A stretch of DNA of 64,000 bases. Origin: Sipunculus nudus (taxonomy: Eukaryota > Annelida > Sipuncula > Golfingiida > Sipunculidae). Below the pieces are notes generated by a model. The model made no database searches. It had not been told where the DNA came from and worked only from the letters and a program-made list of their open reading frames with translations. The DNA lies in assembly GCA_026874595.1 (NCBI GenBank), contig CM049311.1, forward strand, positions 58,597,953-58,661,952. Direction: 5' to 3'. A program made the translations under genes and the position numbers. Position 1 is the stretch's first letter. The number at the start of each line of letters is the position of its first letter. This document shows, in pieces, positions 24,460 to 56,062 of the stretch.

Positions 24460-27440
24460 AAGGTATGGGGTCACACTGACTTTGGGCAATCAAGGACCGT
24501 TCTCGATAGTCAGGGACACTCGGTATGGGGTTTACAACTTCTATTTATAGTCTGCATGGGCATGGACATGATTATGATCGAGAAGCACCGGGACACAAAC
24601 ATTCTTGTCGTTATTTGCTTGAGAAGCAAAACTATATATTACATTTGAATGCCTTTGTTGTATAAATGTTTGAATTTCATACTCTTTCATACTTTGCACC
24701 CATTAAATCCAGTAAAAAAATTCTTACCTCGCGCAGAAAAGTAAATCAATATGTTACCAACTGCAATCGAAGAAGAATAATTTGAAGAATATTATAAATA
24801 ACATGCAGGACATAAATATTCAGCATAGGATTGCATGATTTTTGTATTATTTTAAGATTGCGTACTAGTAAATGTAATGAAAATTGTTCAATGAAATAAA
24901 ACATTTCATAAAATGAAAAAAAAAATGAAAAATGAAAAAAACATCTGCTAATTGTTAAATAAATTTTAGAATTTTTTGTCTTATTTGTGTTATTCAAGAA
25001 TATACAAATCAAACAAGGCATAACTACACAGTGTAGGTAACTAGTCCTCAAAGGTTTATTTATGTAACTGATTTTCTTTGTGACACCTACTATAAGTTTG
25101 AAATTTAATAAGACATTAATACATGAAGTTGGGTACGGTGAGAAAAGAAGAACTAAAAAAAAACATGCAGTGAACACGTGAGATCAAGACAAAACAACCT
25201 TACTATATTCAGCTGATATGATGTTACATATGACGGCAATTCACGTAGTGACTACGTGTGGGTTGTCAACTTGAACCCAGGCGAAGAGATCTTTATAATC
25301 TAGTACTCGCTTTTCTAGGTAGTCATTGTTTCAACGTGACAACATTGCGTAATACACTTTTCCCTACTTCAGAATTTTTCAAGGCACACGATAACAAGAA
25401 GTAGTTCGAAAGATACCGATAGTTATTCTGTGGCAGATCCAGAGGGGGAGCTTTGGGGGCTGAAGCCTCCTCCCACCCCCAGGTTGGAAACATTGTTATC
25501 ATTTTTTATCAGGGAGGATTTTCATTACATTATTCCAGTTGCCCTCATACAAATATCACCCTTTCAACTGAAACATAAACGTTGAAAACCCAAGGAATCG
25601 TTAGGACAGACGCATATCTACACCAGGATCAGGCATCTTTTTTATTCTAAAATGGGCCGCGTTTGTCAGTCCCTCCGTCCTTTCGCCCATCTGTCCTTCA
25701 AAATCCATCCGTCCGTCCCACACCATCACTGATGCCACAGTTTCCTGGTTAACATATGGCCGGGGACCATTGTGGCCTTAGGTCCTTTTGTATTTTAAAA
25801 TAAATAATTGGGCATTTCCCAACATCGGTTATAGACGTTAAAAATTTCGAATTACAGAATCTATCATCCGTTGCTCCCTCAAGCATTTGTTTTTCATGAT
25901 AGGCAGTGGAAATTTACTGCCTCGTCATAAATATGTATGGGGGACTGGGATTTTGGCTGTATATATCAGTTTGAATTCTCAATGGGGAATCTGTGTTGAA
26001 ATTATTTGTCCTTGTCGCTCTTTAAAAGAAAAAATGTACAAAACGGTGCAAGAAATTTGAGTAAACTGACAATGTTTTATACCTTAAGCATCCTTTTACG
26101 GAAGATTTATTATCAATTACAAATGTATAAATTACCAAATATAAATATGGAAATGATAATGCATAAATATGCGAACGAAAGAAATGCATTTTATACTTCA
26201 GACGTATAAATAAAAAAGATCTGACGTTTGAACGTATAAAAGCAAGTTATAGACTAAAGAAGCAACTGCACATATGGAAAAGTATTTAAGCTATACCAGT
26301 TAATCAAAATGAACGCTGGTGAGTAAAACATTAAAAAGTAGTTGTGATAGACAATGATATTCAGTCACGAGTTATTTGTTTGCCTTTTTCAATGTTGTTT
26401 AATGCACTTTAGTGTTAATATTTAGTTGTGTCTTTATTTTATGACTGATCAATCATTTGAGATTAAATAATGAATGAAATGTTTACATCGTTGGGCACTT
26501 GTGCTCACATCTCATGTTCATACCTATACGACAAATTAAAAAGATATAATTAATATTCCAAAGTCTTATTTTTATTTTTAAATCGGTTGATAGAAAAAAA
26601 AATATTTTCCAAATAATTTTTTTTCTCTTGCTATAAATTCCCCATTCTTACTGCTTGCTCCAGAAGAGTCTTGTTTTGCTGAGTAAATGAATCCTCTGCG
26701 AAGCAAGGTTTATCACGTAATTATCGACGTTGGTTGATTCGTCTGTTAGCAGCTGTACTCAACAGTTATAGGCGGACTAATGAGGAGACCCAGAAAAAAA
26801 TCCAAAATAATTCAGAGTTTACCTGGATCACAATAATATTTTTATTTAAAAGATGCTTAACTGTTGTGGAAAAAAGGCGATCGAAAGACCGTCTTTATTT
26901 TTTGGTTTTAAGGGAATCTTTAATTGAATATAAATTCCCGAAAGAGGCGAGCAGACCGGGTATGCAAAATCGAGTTGGTGAACTTGTCACATATTTCTCA
27001 TGAATAAATATAATTGTCGCACAACAAACTGTAAATACAAAAAAAACCAACATAATATGAATTGTCTGACTTCAATGTCTGCTTTTACGTTTTGTCTCAA
27101 CTTTGTTCATGAGTTTCCAGTTGTAAACTATGTCTCGGAAATATAATAAATTTCACATCTGTATCCATTTATACAAATTCACAATTTACAAATTGTCAGA
27201 TCGTATATGAAGTGGAAAAATGCAAAAGGTGAATTTTGATATCCATATCCGTGGGGTCATGTTTTGTTAGTTTGTAGTCTGCAAATAATTTAATGTTAAA
27301 CTGAAATTTAGACTACATTTTTACAAGAGATTTAATGGTGTTATGGCTATCTAATACCTCTTTCTCTCATTCATCAATAACAGTTGATTCTCTGAAGTTC
27401 AAGAATGAAAAAGGGCAGTTTTTCGTTTTTTAAAACGGCA
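24460..27440. other. AT-rich non-coding stretch
   Basis: 25,440-25,500 and 25,620-25,760 look like degenerate repeat ends (GCAGATCCAGAGGGGGAGC; CCGTCC tracts). 25,940-26,460 weakly resembles 6,300-6,790. Open frames at 24,746-25,177 and 26,734-27,003 are low-complexity or unrecognised. Confidence 0.45.
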
Positions 27441-27453
27441 AAGAATTATGTTT

Positions 27454-27460
<7 letters not shown>

Positions 27461-27494
<34 letters not shown>
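27461..27494. repeat. (TA)n microsatellite
   Basis: Pure TA alternation. Confidence 0.9.
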
Positions 27495-27497
<3 letters not shown>

Positions 27498-27550
27498 TTA
27501 TTATGCATATAAATTGATAGATAGATAATAAGATAAATGTCTATGGCAAT

Positions 27551-27560
27551 TGTCTCCGCA

Positions 27561-27639
<79 letters not shown>

Positions 27640-27655
27640 CTCCGCAAACTATATA
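27551..27655. repeat. (TA)n microsatellite bracketed by a direct repeat
   Basis: TA run at 27,564-27,636 flanked on both sides by TGTCTCCGCAAACTATATA. Confidence 0.9.
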
Positions 27656-28012
27656 CTATCTACTAGCCTCCCCCTTGCGATATCCTGGATCGGCTCCATG
27701 TTATTTGTTTGGGTAATTGTCGTGAAGCGTGCGTACAATTTTACTATGGAAAATAAGTTGTTATCATGAGCAATAATGGGAAAAGCGAACGGGATAAATC
27801 AATGCCCCTTATCAGATTGTGTGATCATTCTAGTCCATGTCGTACCATGCATACATATTAAAACCCGCGGAAACATGATTTTGTCAAGGGAGGGGTTCAT
27901 CGTTACACAAAAAGAAACTAAAAGTCAAACCCATTCCTGATGCTGATCAAGAGCCAACTTGTGTGTGTAATGGTATCTCATAGTTCAATGTGAATTTTAT
28001 TCTCCATCCTAA

Positions 28013-28014
<2 letters not shown>

Positions 28015-28063
<49 letters not shown>
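28015..28063. repeat. (TA)n microsatellite
   Basis: About 24 TA units directly before repeat B copy 2. Confidence 0.9.
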
Positions 28064-28066
<3 letters not shown>

Positions 28067-28123
28067 GGCATATTACGTATGAATATTATATTCTAAATAA
28101 AATATGACATCCCAGACTACTTT

Positions 28124-28160
<37 letters not shown>

Positions 28161-28296
28161 CCCTCTAGAACCTTTAATGAACAAAGGGTTCTTAGGAGCA
28201 CCCATTATCAGGGTTACATATAGAATTCTTACAAGGGTTCTACCTGGAACCTCTAAGGGTTCCCACTGGCTCTACTCTGAAGAACCCTATATGGTT
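28064..28296 (+). repeat. Dispersed repeat B, copy 2
   Basis: Second copy, lacking an internal stretch of roughly 45 bp present in copy 1. Copy 2 and an adjoining (TA)n are bracketed by a direct repeat of about 45 bp (27,967-28,014 and 28,325-28,372, ATTTTATTCTCCATCCT). Confidence 0.85.
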
Positions 28297-28494
28297 CTAA
28301 ATGACACCTTTCTCTCTTTGTGTGTATTGATATCTCATACTTCAATGTGAATTTTATTCTCCATCCTGACCATGGTCACCATGCTTCTTACTCGTCCTGG
28401 TCTGTATGACAAACATGTCAGCCCGGGCCACCGGGGTGATTTCATTCCCGTACCCATAACCTACCCCGCGTATGCATATACGTTGTAGTGTAAG

Positions 28495-28595
28495 ATTTTC
28501 CAACTACCCCTCCATCTGTAATGGACTTGGCTGAAATCAGTGAGAATATTTGTTCTCTAGCTGGCCCATTACAGATGGAGGGGTAGTTGGAAAAT
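28495..28595. repeat. Perfect 30 bp inverted repeat with 41 nt loop
   Basis: Left arm 28,495-28,524 (ATTTTCCAACTACCCCTCCA...) and right arm 28,566-28,595 are exact reverse complements. No terminal target duplication is obvious. It could be a foldback element end or a transcribed hairpin. Confidence 0.95.
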
Positions 28596-28599
28596 GTAG

Positions 28600-29700
28600 T
28601 TAGTGTCCTTGGGTGCTAGAACATGCTTGCACCTTATCACCTATCACTCCCCCCCCCCCCCCACACACACACGTACCCACTCAACCCAAGGATAATATTT
28701 TGCACAAACCTTTATTCAAATAACTTGTTGGAGGTAACCGAGCCATTTCTAATGCCGCATCAACCAAGTATGCACATCTGCAGAATCCCTTTCCGGAATC
28801 CGGAGACTTAATAAGTTAGACACTAATGTATCACATCTAGCTGAAGGACTGACAGCATATCATGTTTCGGCTTAGCAAAAACAATATACATGTACTATAT
28901 TCAGACCGACCTTTCTCATTTTGGGGATTATACTCTAAATTGCGGGGTTTAATGAGAGGGAGAAATCTTAAACTTGACCTAAAAAACAATCCAGGTTTTT
29001 CCGTAATAATCCTGCTTTCCCTTGAGCAGATTATAACCAAGTTATTTTTTTTTTGTTTCTTTATAAGTATAGCTATTTAGTTTTACTATTTTCATAACTA
29101 ACATGTCTAAAAAAAGTAGGTGCATGAATCACTTTGTCCATTATCAGATTTCTAATCCCATTACAGGCAGGTGGTTTGTTCGCCTTCATGTATGTGGGCC
29201 CTCAGTACAAATAGTACCGCTTGCTGCTTGTGTCACGTTAGTGGTACCATATGTGCCTGCATGGGCCCCCGAGGGTTTGGTCTTTAAGTTATAGTAATCC
29301 TCTAGTTTCAAAATTTGATACCATTTTTCCCTTCATACAACAATTAACGAGAAAAAAAACAAGTTGCTGTAAAACCCACAGCACTACCTGAGCTTAGTCC
29401 TCCTGCCTCTAGTCTCTCAGGTGCAGGTCTTACCTCGAGGTAAGGGGATGGCAAGGTTGTAAAATAAGTATATGTGTGTAAGGACCTCATTTTTCTGAGA
29501 GCTTTCTGAGCGGTCTGACTAATCAGTATCACGAGGCATATATCAAGATGTACCCTTTCTCAGAAACTGTTTAACTGATGTCATGAAATTCTTTGAGTTA
29601 CGTAGTGCCACAGGAGCTCTGGAGTTCAAACCTTAGCAAGGCCTTAATTTTAACCATTTGGCATGGAGACATGCAGACAGGCTGTGGTCTCTCTCTCTCT
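28600..29700. other. Non-coding stretch
   Basis: C tract plus (AC)n at 28,649-28,670. No gene recognised. Confidence 0.5.
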
Positions 29701-29705
29701 CTCTC

Positions 29706-29771
<66 letters not shown>

Positions 29772-29777
29772 ATATAT
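29685..29777. repeat. (CT)n then (TA)n microsatellite
   Basis: CT repeats to 29,705, then TA repeats to 29,764 and a short continuation to 29,777, at the 3' side of the LINE remnant. Open frames here are repeat artefacts. Confidence 0.95.
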
Positions 29778-29779
29778 TG

Positions 29780-31190
29780 GCCTTCCTTCAGTCCTGCCAG
29801 ACTAGGGAACAGCGCCGTGTTGTGTTTATGTTGTTGTTGATGAACACCGCCTGGAGTGGCTGTAGAGTCCGATGCGGGATCTGCATGCATGATTACAACC
29901 TTGACATTTGAAGACTGGTTCCTCTGTTTGTGTGTGTGCGCTTGTTGTGGTTGGCGGAGGTTGGAATTCCGTTTTTTTTCGATTTTTCCGTTTGTCATCA
30001 GCGGCCATCTGAAGTGAGAGTTTTCCATTTCGCAAAGCTTCTGCCACTTTATGCGTCCATGTTACCCCGTTTGTAGCGAGGGCCTCCCAGTTTTCTGTGT
30101 CCATGTTGACAGCCTTCATATCACGCTTGCATACATCCTTATAACGCAGCTGTGGGCGTCCTCGGTTTCTCTGTCCCATGGCCAGTTCCCCATACAGTAG
30201 GTCCTTGGGTATCCTACCATCTCCTATTCGGTGAACATGACCTAGCCAGCGCAGGCGACATTGGCGGAGAAGGGTAAACATTGAGGGGATGGCTTCTTTG
30301 CAAAAAATCTCATTGTTGGTGACCTTGTCTTGCCACGAGATCCCCAGGTAGCGGCATAGACACCACATGTGGAACACCTGGACTTTCCTTTCCCGTGAAG
30401 AGTAGGTCGTCCAGGACTCACTACCTTATAGTATGGTGCTGACTATGCATGCCTTGTAAATAGCTATCTTGGTGGATACGATTATTTGCTTGTTTTCCCA
30501 CACCTTCTTGGTTAGTCTGGAGTACGTGGAAGCTGCCTTGCCGATCCGTTTGTTTAGTTCTGTGTCGAGAGATAGGTTGTCTGAGACAGTTGAACCCAGT
30601 AATGTGAACTGATGGACAACTGTCAGTCCTTGATTTGGATAGATAGTGGACTTAGTGTTTCCTGACCCATCACTTCAGTATTCTTCAGGCTAATAGTGAG
30701 GCTGAAGAGGTTACATGCTACTTCAAAGCGGTCAATCAAGGACTGAAGTTCCGCTTCGGAGTAAGCTGAGAAAGCTGTGTCATCCGCAAAGAACGAATCC
30801 CTGATGAGCACTTTCCTTGTCTTCGTTTAGGCCTTCAGGCGAGAAATGTGGAAAAGTTTGCCGTTGGACCTAGAGTGGAGGTAAATTCACTCAGTGGCTG
30901 ATTTGAAGGCATGTCTGAGCAGCACTGCGAAAAAGATTCCAAAGAGGGTTGGTGCGAGGACACAACCTTGTTTCACCCTACTTTTTACTTCGAATTCTTC
31001 TGACATGAGGCCTTCATGCTGAACTGTGCTCAACATACTTTCATGGAAGGACTTGGTGAGCCTGAGGAGCTTGGGTGGGGACCATTCAAAGGCAGAATCT
31101 TGAAAAGTCCAATTCTGCTTACTAGATCGAACGCTTTTGTCAGGTCGATGAATGCGAGGTAGAGAAGTTGCCGAGACTATGCGGGGAAAC
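29780..31190 (-). mobile_element. 5'-truncated non-LTR retrotransposon (LINE) with reverse transcriptase remnants
   Basis: Read on the minus strand in several frames: AFIDLTKAFDLVSR near 31,130, VKQGCVLAPTLFGIFFA near 30,950, FFADDTAFSAYSEAELQSL with SLTISLKNTEVMGQ at 30,680-30,790 (the FADD catalytic motif of reverse transcriptase), then RLRWLGHVHRIGDGRIPKDL, GRPQLRYKDVCKRD and a Cys-His motif C-x2-C...H-x4-C (CNHACRSRIGLYSHSRRC) at the C-terminus (open frame 29,826-30,377). Frames shift between the blocks, so the copy is dead. The 5' half and any endonuclease are absent. The 3' side abuts a (TA)n tract at 29,709-29,777, as is common for LINE tails. The exact clade was not decided. Confidence 0.85.
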
Positions 31191-31970
31191 CCTATAGGTC
31201 ACTATGACCTATATATATTTTTAAGTGCTGTTATACTTTCTAGCAAGGTGTCCAATTCATTTGAACGTCATGACTTAGGGGCACCGGTTATGGCAGGTGG
31301 ACACTATGTTTCATATATATGTGTGTGTGTGTGTATTAATATTTCCTGCTAGTCAAGGGTATGATGTGACAAGTGATCCAATGGGTATTATATTGATCTA
31401 AATGTATTCAGGCTTTATTTTCTATTAACAATTTTTGTTATAAACGTAAGCAATGTTAGAATCTGAATAACTATTTACTTCTTGTGAGGATGCATGTAAA
31501 TGAATAAATATATTAATATTTCAAGTCTGAAAGTCCAGTATTTTTATTCCCTCAGTATGAACCTATCATACAATACAGGTATTTAGAACCACAGTCTTCA
31601 TCAACAAGATCACCAGAACACCTATATGTTATCAAAAGATATTTTAATTGGTGTAAAGAAGCACAAAGATAAGAGCAGATACGTATGAAAGACTTTCAAT
31701 GAACCATTATGCCTAGTTACGGAACTGAAGATTAACGTCATACTCCTGTTAATTCTCTGTCCAAGATGAAAACACTTGGCAAATTTGTTGAGTCATTCCG
31801 AAAGAAATATGTATCTTTAAAACACCATAACATAAGCTTACCTTTCTTGTTTTTATGCAATAACATATCCAAGACTCTTATCAGATATGACATACAATGC
31901 CCACCTGAATTACTTAAACCTCTCTTTTTTTCCTTACCCATACATTTTCCTTCCTTAATTGCACCATTTC
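31191..31970. other. AT-rich spacer downstream of GST
   Basis: No coding signal; a (GT)n tract at 31,320-31,335. Confidence 0.5.
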
Positions 31971-31976
31971 TTTATT
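31971..31976 (-). terminator. Candidate polyadenylation signal of the GST gene
   Basis: AATAAA on the minus strand, about 260 nt past the TAG stop of exon 8. It was chosen as a plausible canonical hexamer; no downstream GU-rich element was verified. Confidence 0.35.
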
Positions 31977-32237
31977 ACTCGTTCAACCACTCAACTAAAT
32001 TGTCTCGCTCATCAAATATTTGATATGTGTCAAGCCAACAAAATAAAGCTGCGCCTCAAAATTTATATCCACTTTTGGCAACTGATGCAGCAACAAGACA
32101 TGGATCATTTTAGTCGGTCATTTATACATAACAAGTAACCATATATCAATGAAAAGTTTGCTAAAACAGGGATATTCATAAAAAGAGGCATGAAAATTAA
32201 ATGTACAGATGGATCTGCTGCTTTTTAAATGAAATTT

Positions 32238-51503
<19,266 letters not shown>

Positions 51504-51932
51504 CTGAAAAAAAAGAGAGAAAAAGCCTCAATAATATTATGAATAACAAAAGTGTTGCAACTACTGAGAAAACAAGACATTAAAATTAAATAAACAAGAT
51601 ATTTACAACAAATAAATCCTTGAATTCCTGAAATCTGAATACAGTAAAGTAGAGACTTGATCTTGTATAATGTAATTACAAATCAAATTATACCTGACAA
51701 CACTGTAATATTACTAATAATATTAAGCACTGCAATTATTCAGAATATTTGATTAACTTAATTTCTTAATGAATCAAATTGTGTATTATGATTTAAGTGA
51801 TGAATAAGTTAACACTCACAATTAAGTCACATTATAACTTAAAATTACCAGGTGGAATTTAATCAATAAAATTTTCAAATGCTTTGATATATGGTCCAGA
51901 TTGTATATCTACATGATGCAGCTCTAAAAAAA

Positions 51933-52034
51933 AACAAGGGACCCATGGGTCACGGCGCTCAGCTGATCGTGATTGGACTATAAATGTTTCTCCACTGTGA
52001 TACTATATCGAGTCGATAAAGCTTATGAATATCA
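51933..52034 (+). repeat. Element terminus, inverted relative to 60,937-61,037
   Basis: CAAGGGACCCATGGGTCACG then CTCAGCTGATCGTGATTGGA and CGAGTCGATAAAGCTTATGA. The exact inverse order is found at 60,937-61,037. It contains the palindrome GACCCATGGGTC. Confidence 0.9.
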
Positions 52035-52270
52035 TGGACATGTTGGGCTATTATAAAGGAATGTAATGTAATATGTGAGTAAATGATAAATGAAATAACC
52101 TGACTGATGGATTAATAGAGTCAAATATAGTGGTTTATTTTTTATTTATTTAGGAGGGGTTGAAAATTGTGATATATTTGAGCAAATATGAATGCAATGA
52201 CAGCAGTAATAAGCAGTAGTAGAATGATGATAAGGCTATTTGTTGAAGGATCTAAAGTGTATGGTAGTCT

Positions 52271-53184
52271 GCAAGCTTTCAATTTGACAGATATGATGTT
52301 ATGATTAACTATGCTGATGAAGTGATTTATGAATTTGTGACTGTATGACACAATATCTCTTTAGTCTTGACAAGGTACATTATTGTGATGCCCACTATGT
52401 CTACATATTACACAATATTGACATAATTTATGGCATGTACATAGGTACCTATGGACGAATAGTTATACAAAATATTAAAGTATGATTATATCTGATTCAT
52501 CTTGTTCTTGCTTACTTTGGCTGACTTTGGGATGGGGTTCGGAGAAGGGAAAAGTGAGGGCAGCACAAAGGTGGATGTAGAAATATTCTATTGTAATGTT
52601 TTTCATTTATATAAGAATATGAAAAGCTAAGAGGAAAGGGGCCCTCCTACTTAGTTATAGTAAAGTTCTAAATATATGATTGCAAACTAATACTCTGACA
52701 AGACTGTCTTGAAGAAAAACAGTAAATGCAAGCTTTCAATTTGACAGATAAGATGTTATGATTAACTATGCTGATGAAGTGATTTATGAATTTGTGACTG
52801 TATGACACAATATCTCTTTAGTCTTGACAAGGTCCATTATTGTGATGCCCACTATGTCTACATATTACACAATATTGACATAATTTATGGCATGTACATA
52901 GGTACCTATGGACGAATAGTTATACAAAATATTAAAGTATGAATATATCTGATTCATCTTGTTCTTGCTTACTGAGGCTGACTTTGGGATGGGGTTCGGA
53001 GAAGGGAAAAGTAAGGGCAGCACGAAGGTGGATGTAGAAATATTCTATTGTTATGTTTTTCATTTATATAAGAATATGAAAAGCTAAGAGGAAAGGAGCC
53101 CTCCTACTTGGTTATAGTAAAGTTCTAAATATACGATTGCAAACTAATACTCTGACAAGACTGTCATGAAGAAAAACAGTAAAA
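52271..53184 (+). repeat. Tandem duplication, 458 bp period
   Basis: 52,271-52,728 and 52,729-53,184 are near identical (CAAGCTTTCAATTTGACAGA start; CTGACAAGACTGTC(t/a)TGAAGA near the end). Few substitutions are visible, implying a recent event. Confidence 0.95.
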
Positions 53185-54940
53185 GTTTTGAGATACTGTA
53201 ATGCATATGAAAATTTACAGATGGACAGGCAAGTGGACAGAATGGACTAATACCTTTATTTCTCTTTCAAGGGAATAATGCATTTAAGTTTATATATAAG
53301 CCTATTTTTTTTAAGCATATCCACTTTTTCCATTAAGAAGTTTTTATCTGAATCATTTTTTTTATTAACAGGTTTTATAAATATTTAATAAAAAATCCTG
53401 AAAATATAAGTTAAAATATTAGAATTGTTGCAAAAGTTGCAATCATTATATATACAGAGTATAAAACTGAAACTATAAGTTAAAATATTAGAATTGTCGC
53501 AAAAGTTGCAATCATCATATATCCAGAGTGTAGCTCATATTGGGTCATATTATGCATACACATATATTTTATTATTTTAAATCATAAATGTTTAAACTGA
53601 ATTTAAAAGAAAATAATGCCACAACATGGCATCTACAAGAATATTCCTTGAATCACTATTAAAAAGTTTTGCACATTGGAGTTTTCAGTACATGCTTAAT
53701 TTTATTCACCAAAATAAAATAAAAGATTCAGTAAATTTGATAAAATAAAACATCTTTTCAAATAAAGTATACACACTGTTGGTTGAATGAGGGACAAACA
53801 ATATCATTGTGCTAATTACTATCCCAGTTTTAATTTATTACTGGAATTAATAGTCAATTTCACACCTGGTGAAGTTTTTACTCCTCTGAAGTAAGGAATT
53901 ACTTATCTCATGAACATCCACACTTTCATTGCAATACACCACTTTGTGGACACAACTAAATGTACACTTTAATCATTGTAACCCTGGTGGTACAATACAA
54001 AATCTAAAATGTAGCATAACCTGGAATAAGAATGAATCAAATACAGAAAATAATAACATTCATCTAGTTTAATTATGCACCATCTGGGGGGGGGGGGGGG
54101 GGGAGGGAGTGCAGGGCACAGGGGAAGCCTGCTGGTAGTGACCAAGCTGACCCAAGGCAAGCTGCCTGGGGTGGGTTACATAATGCAAGTGAAGGCTGTA
54201 CTACTAGGTGGGCTAGATGTAAACAACACTTGACATGGTGTATGAAAACATGAACAAAAGCTATTCTTTCCAATCAATTTCTTTGAAATTTCAGATTTTA
54301 AAAGATTAAATCCTTATGTATATATGCTGTGAAAATTTAATCAACAGTGCCAAAGTTGGACAAAATTTAAGGTATTGATTTTTTATTTATGCTAATAACT
54401 TGAAAAATTTGCAAAATTCAGATCTAATTTTGGGTAAACAATTGAATCTTGATTAAATAAAGTTATATTCCTGAAAAAAAAGTCTCTAGGTTCAGCAATT
54501 CTCATGTTAGGTGAGTAAATATATTTCCTGATTTTTTAAAAAATTGCATTATGTTTTGGCCCATAACTTCAAAATAATACCCAATACTGACCTAATTTTT
54601 GGTAAGTTCATAGAAAATGTATGAAAGAATGTGAATACTATATACGATCAAAAACAGATCAGTGGTTTTGATATTAGGCAGCCTTCAAGTGTAACAATGG
54701 CTTTTTTTATGGAAAATGAGTTTTTTTCCTTAATATCTCGAAGGAACGAAGTCCTAATGACCCAATTTTCGGTATGGTAGGAGATTTTGGGGACATCTAA
54801 AATTATGCCATCAGCCTGGGGAGCATAGAGATCTGCACTGAATGACCTACAGTCATCGAAGTGGACTGCTTGACAATGTAAGGGAATACAACAAGAGCCT
54901 CCAAAAAAATTCAATAACTAGCCTAATTTTGCAGCTTTTA
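53178..54940 (-). repeat. Left arm of a second large inverted duplication
   Basis: Inverted match to 61,120-62,862, including GTGTACATTTA, ACCACCAGGGTTACAATGAT, the C tract with CTGCCCTGCACTCCC, and TTCAAAGAAATTGATTGGAA. Similarity is high by eye. It lies in the proposed GST intron 1. Confidence 0.9.
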
Positions 54941-55624
54941 TTTTCAAATTTCAGATTTGAACAGATTAAATCCTTATGTATACATGCTGTGAAAATTAAA
55001 TCCACAGTACTTACAGGAAAAAAATGTGCCGTGGCCAAAGTTGGGCAAAATTTAAGGTACCAATTTTTTATTTTTGCCAATATTTAAAAAAATTTAACAG
55101 ATTTTGATCTAATTTTTGGTATACAATTAAATTTTGATTAATTAAAGTTGTATTATTGGAAAAAAGTCCCTACCTTTAACACTTTTGGTCTTAAGTGACC
55201 AAATATCTTCCTGATTTTTTTACAAAGTCCATTATGTTTGGGCCCATAACTTTTTTTAATTATATAATACTGACTTAATATCTGGCATGTACATTAGAAC
55301 TATATAGAGGAACATTTATGGTAAATATGAAGAAAACCAGATGAGTGGTTTTGATATTAGGCAGTCCTGAAGTGTGAAAATAGATTTATAATAAAAAATT
55401 GAGGTTTTTCCTTAATATCTCAAAGGAACGAAGTCCTATTGACCCAATTTTCGGCATGGTAGGAGATTTTGGGGACATCTAACTGTATGCAGAATTTCAG
55501 ATTCATAGGTCCAACGGTGTCGAAACGTGCCAGTCTTACGGACGGACATCCAGACGGACGGACGGACCGACGACGGACAATGGACCACGACTATAGCTCA
55601 GATGACTAATAGTCAGCTGAGCTA
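54280..55624 (-). mobile_element. Hairpin plus GTCC-repeat element with two internal units
   Basis: Minus strand starts at the hairpin TAGCTCAGCTGACTA...TAGTCATCTGAGCTA (55,594-55,624), continues CGTGGTCCATTGTCCGTCG and GTCC repeats, and then has two diverged units of about 620 bp, each with AGATGTCCCCAAAATCTCCTA, AACGAAGTCCT inverted as AGGACTTCGTTCCTT, and ATCAAAACCACTCATCTG. No protein is encoded. Related copies at 60,193-61,642 and 62,864 onward. Confidence 0.75.
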
Positions 55625-55748
55625 ACAATAAAATAGTCTGTTTAAATTTTGTTTTTATCATCACTGGTTATGAAGTTATTGCCAATTAAAGAAATCCCAA
55701 GTGTATGGCCTATGGGGCCCGGGAGACACACGTACCTGTCCTGGACCT

Positions 55749-55838
55749 AGTCCATCTCTGGACCCTTGTGTCCTATGTTAGACCTGATGTGTCCGTCCAT
55801 CAGGTCTAACATAAGACACAAGGGTCCAGAGATGGACT
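55749..55838. repeat. Near-perfect 41 bp palindrome with 8 nt loop
   Basis: Arms 55,749-55,789 and 55,798-55,838 are reverse complements with one mismatch (AGTCCATCTCTGGACCCTTG... start). The loop is TGTCCGTC. It lies close upstream, in plus orientation, of the proposed GST first exon. Confidence 0.97.
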
Positions 55839-55984
55839 ATCCTGGACCGGGCTTAATTAATCCTGATCGATTTGTGTTTTCAAGTTTTAGATTTGAAATG
55901 TGAATACATGTATGATGATTGATGTATTAATTTATTTCATGAAGTAATGCAGAACATCTAAAAAATATACGAGGAATGCTTACT

Positions 55985-56062
55985 TGTAGAAGTTTTGAGT
56001 TGTATAAGAAAGCGCCAAATCACGTGTTGAACCTTGACCTGCAAGCGAGCGACTACTATAAA
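55985..56062 (-). promoter_or_regulatory. Candidate first exon and TATA region of the GST gene
   Basis: Intron 1 must follow an exon ending in A. On the minus strand the sequence CTTCTACAA is followed by gtaagc, so an exon ending at 55,985 would supply that A. About 70 bp upstream is TATTTATA at 56,053-56,060, leaving room for a 5' leader of roughly 45 nt. The TATA match reads better on the plus strand (TATAAATA), so the element could instead serve a plus-strand transcript. This is inference from spacing and splice-site quality only. Confidence 0.4.

Noticed and set aside
24746-25177. 143-codon minus-strand frame, longest non-LINE frame in its region
   Set aside because: Rich in Phe, Ile and Leu as expected from AT-rich DNA, with no domain or splice evidence.
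29593-29911. Several overlapping frames rich in Tyr-Ile repeats
   Set aside because: They are translations of the (TA)n microsatellite in different frames.
32082-32113. Additional GST coding exon downstream of the stop
   Set aside because: The slight similarity to 13,000-13,040 is shared 3' flank homology between the two GST copies, not coding sequence.
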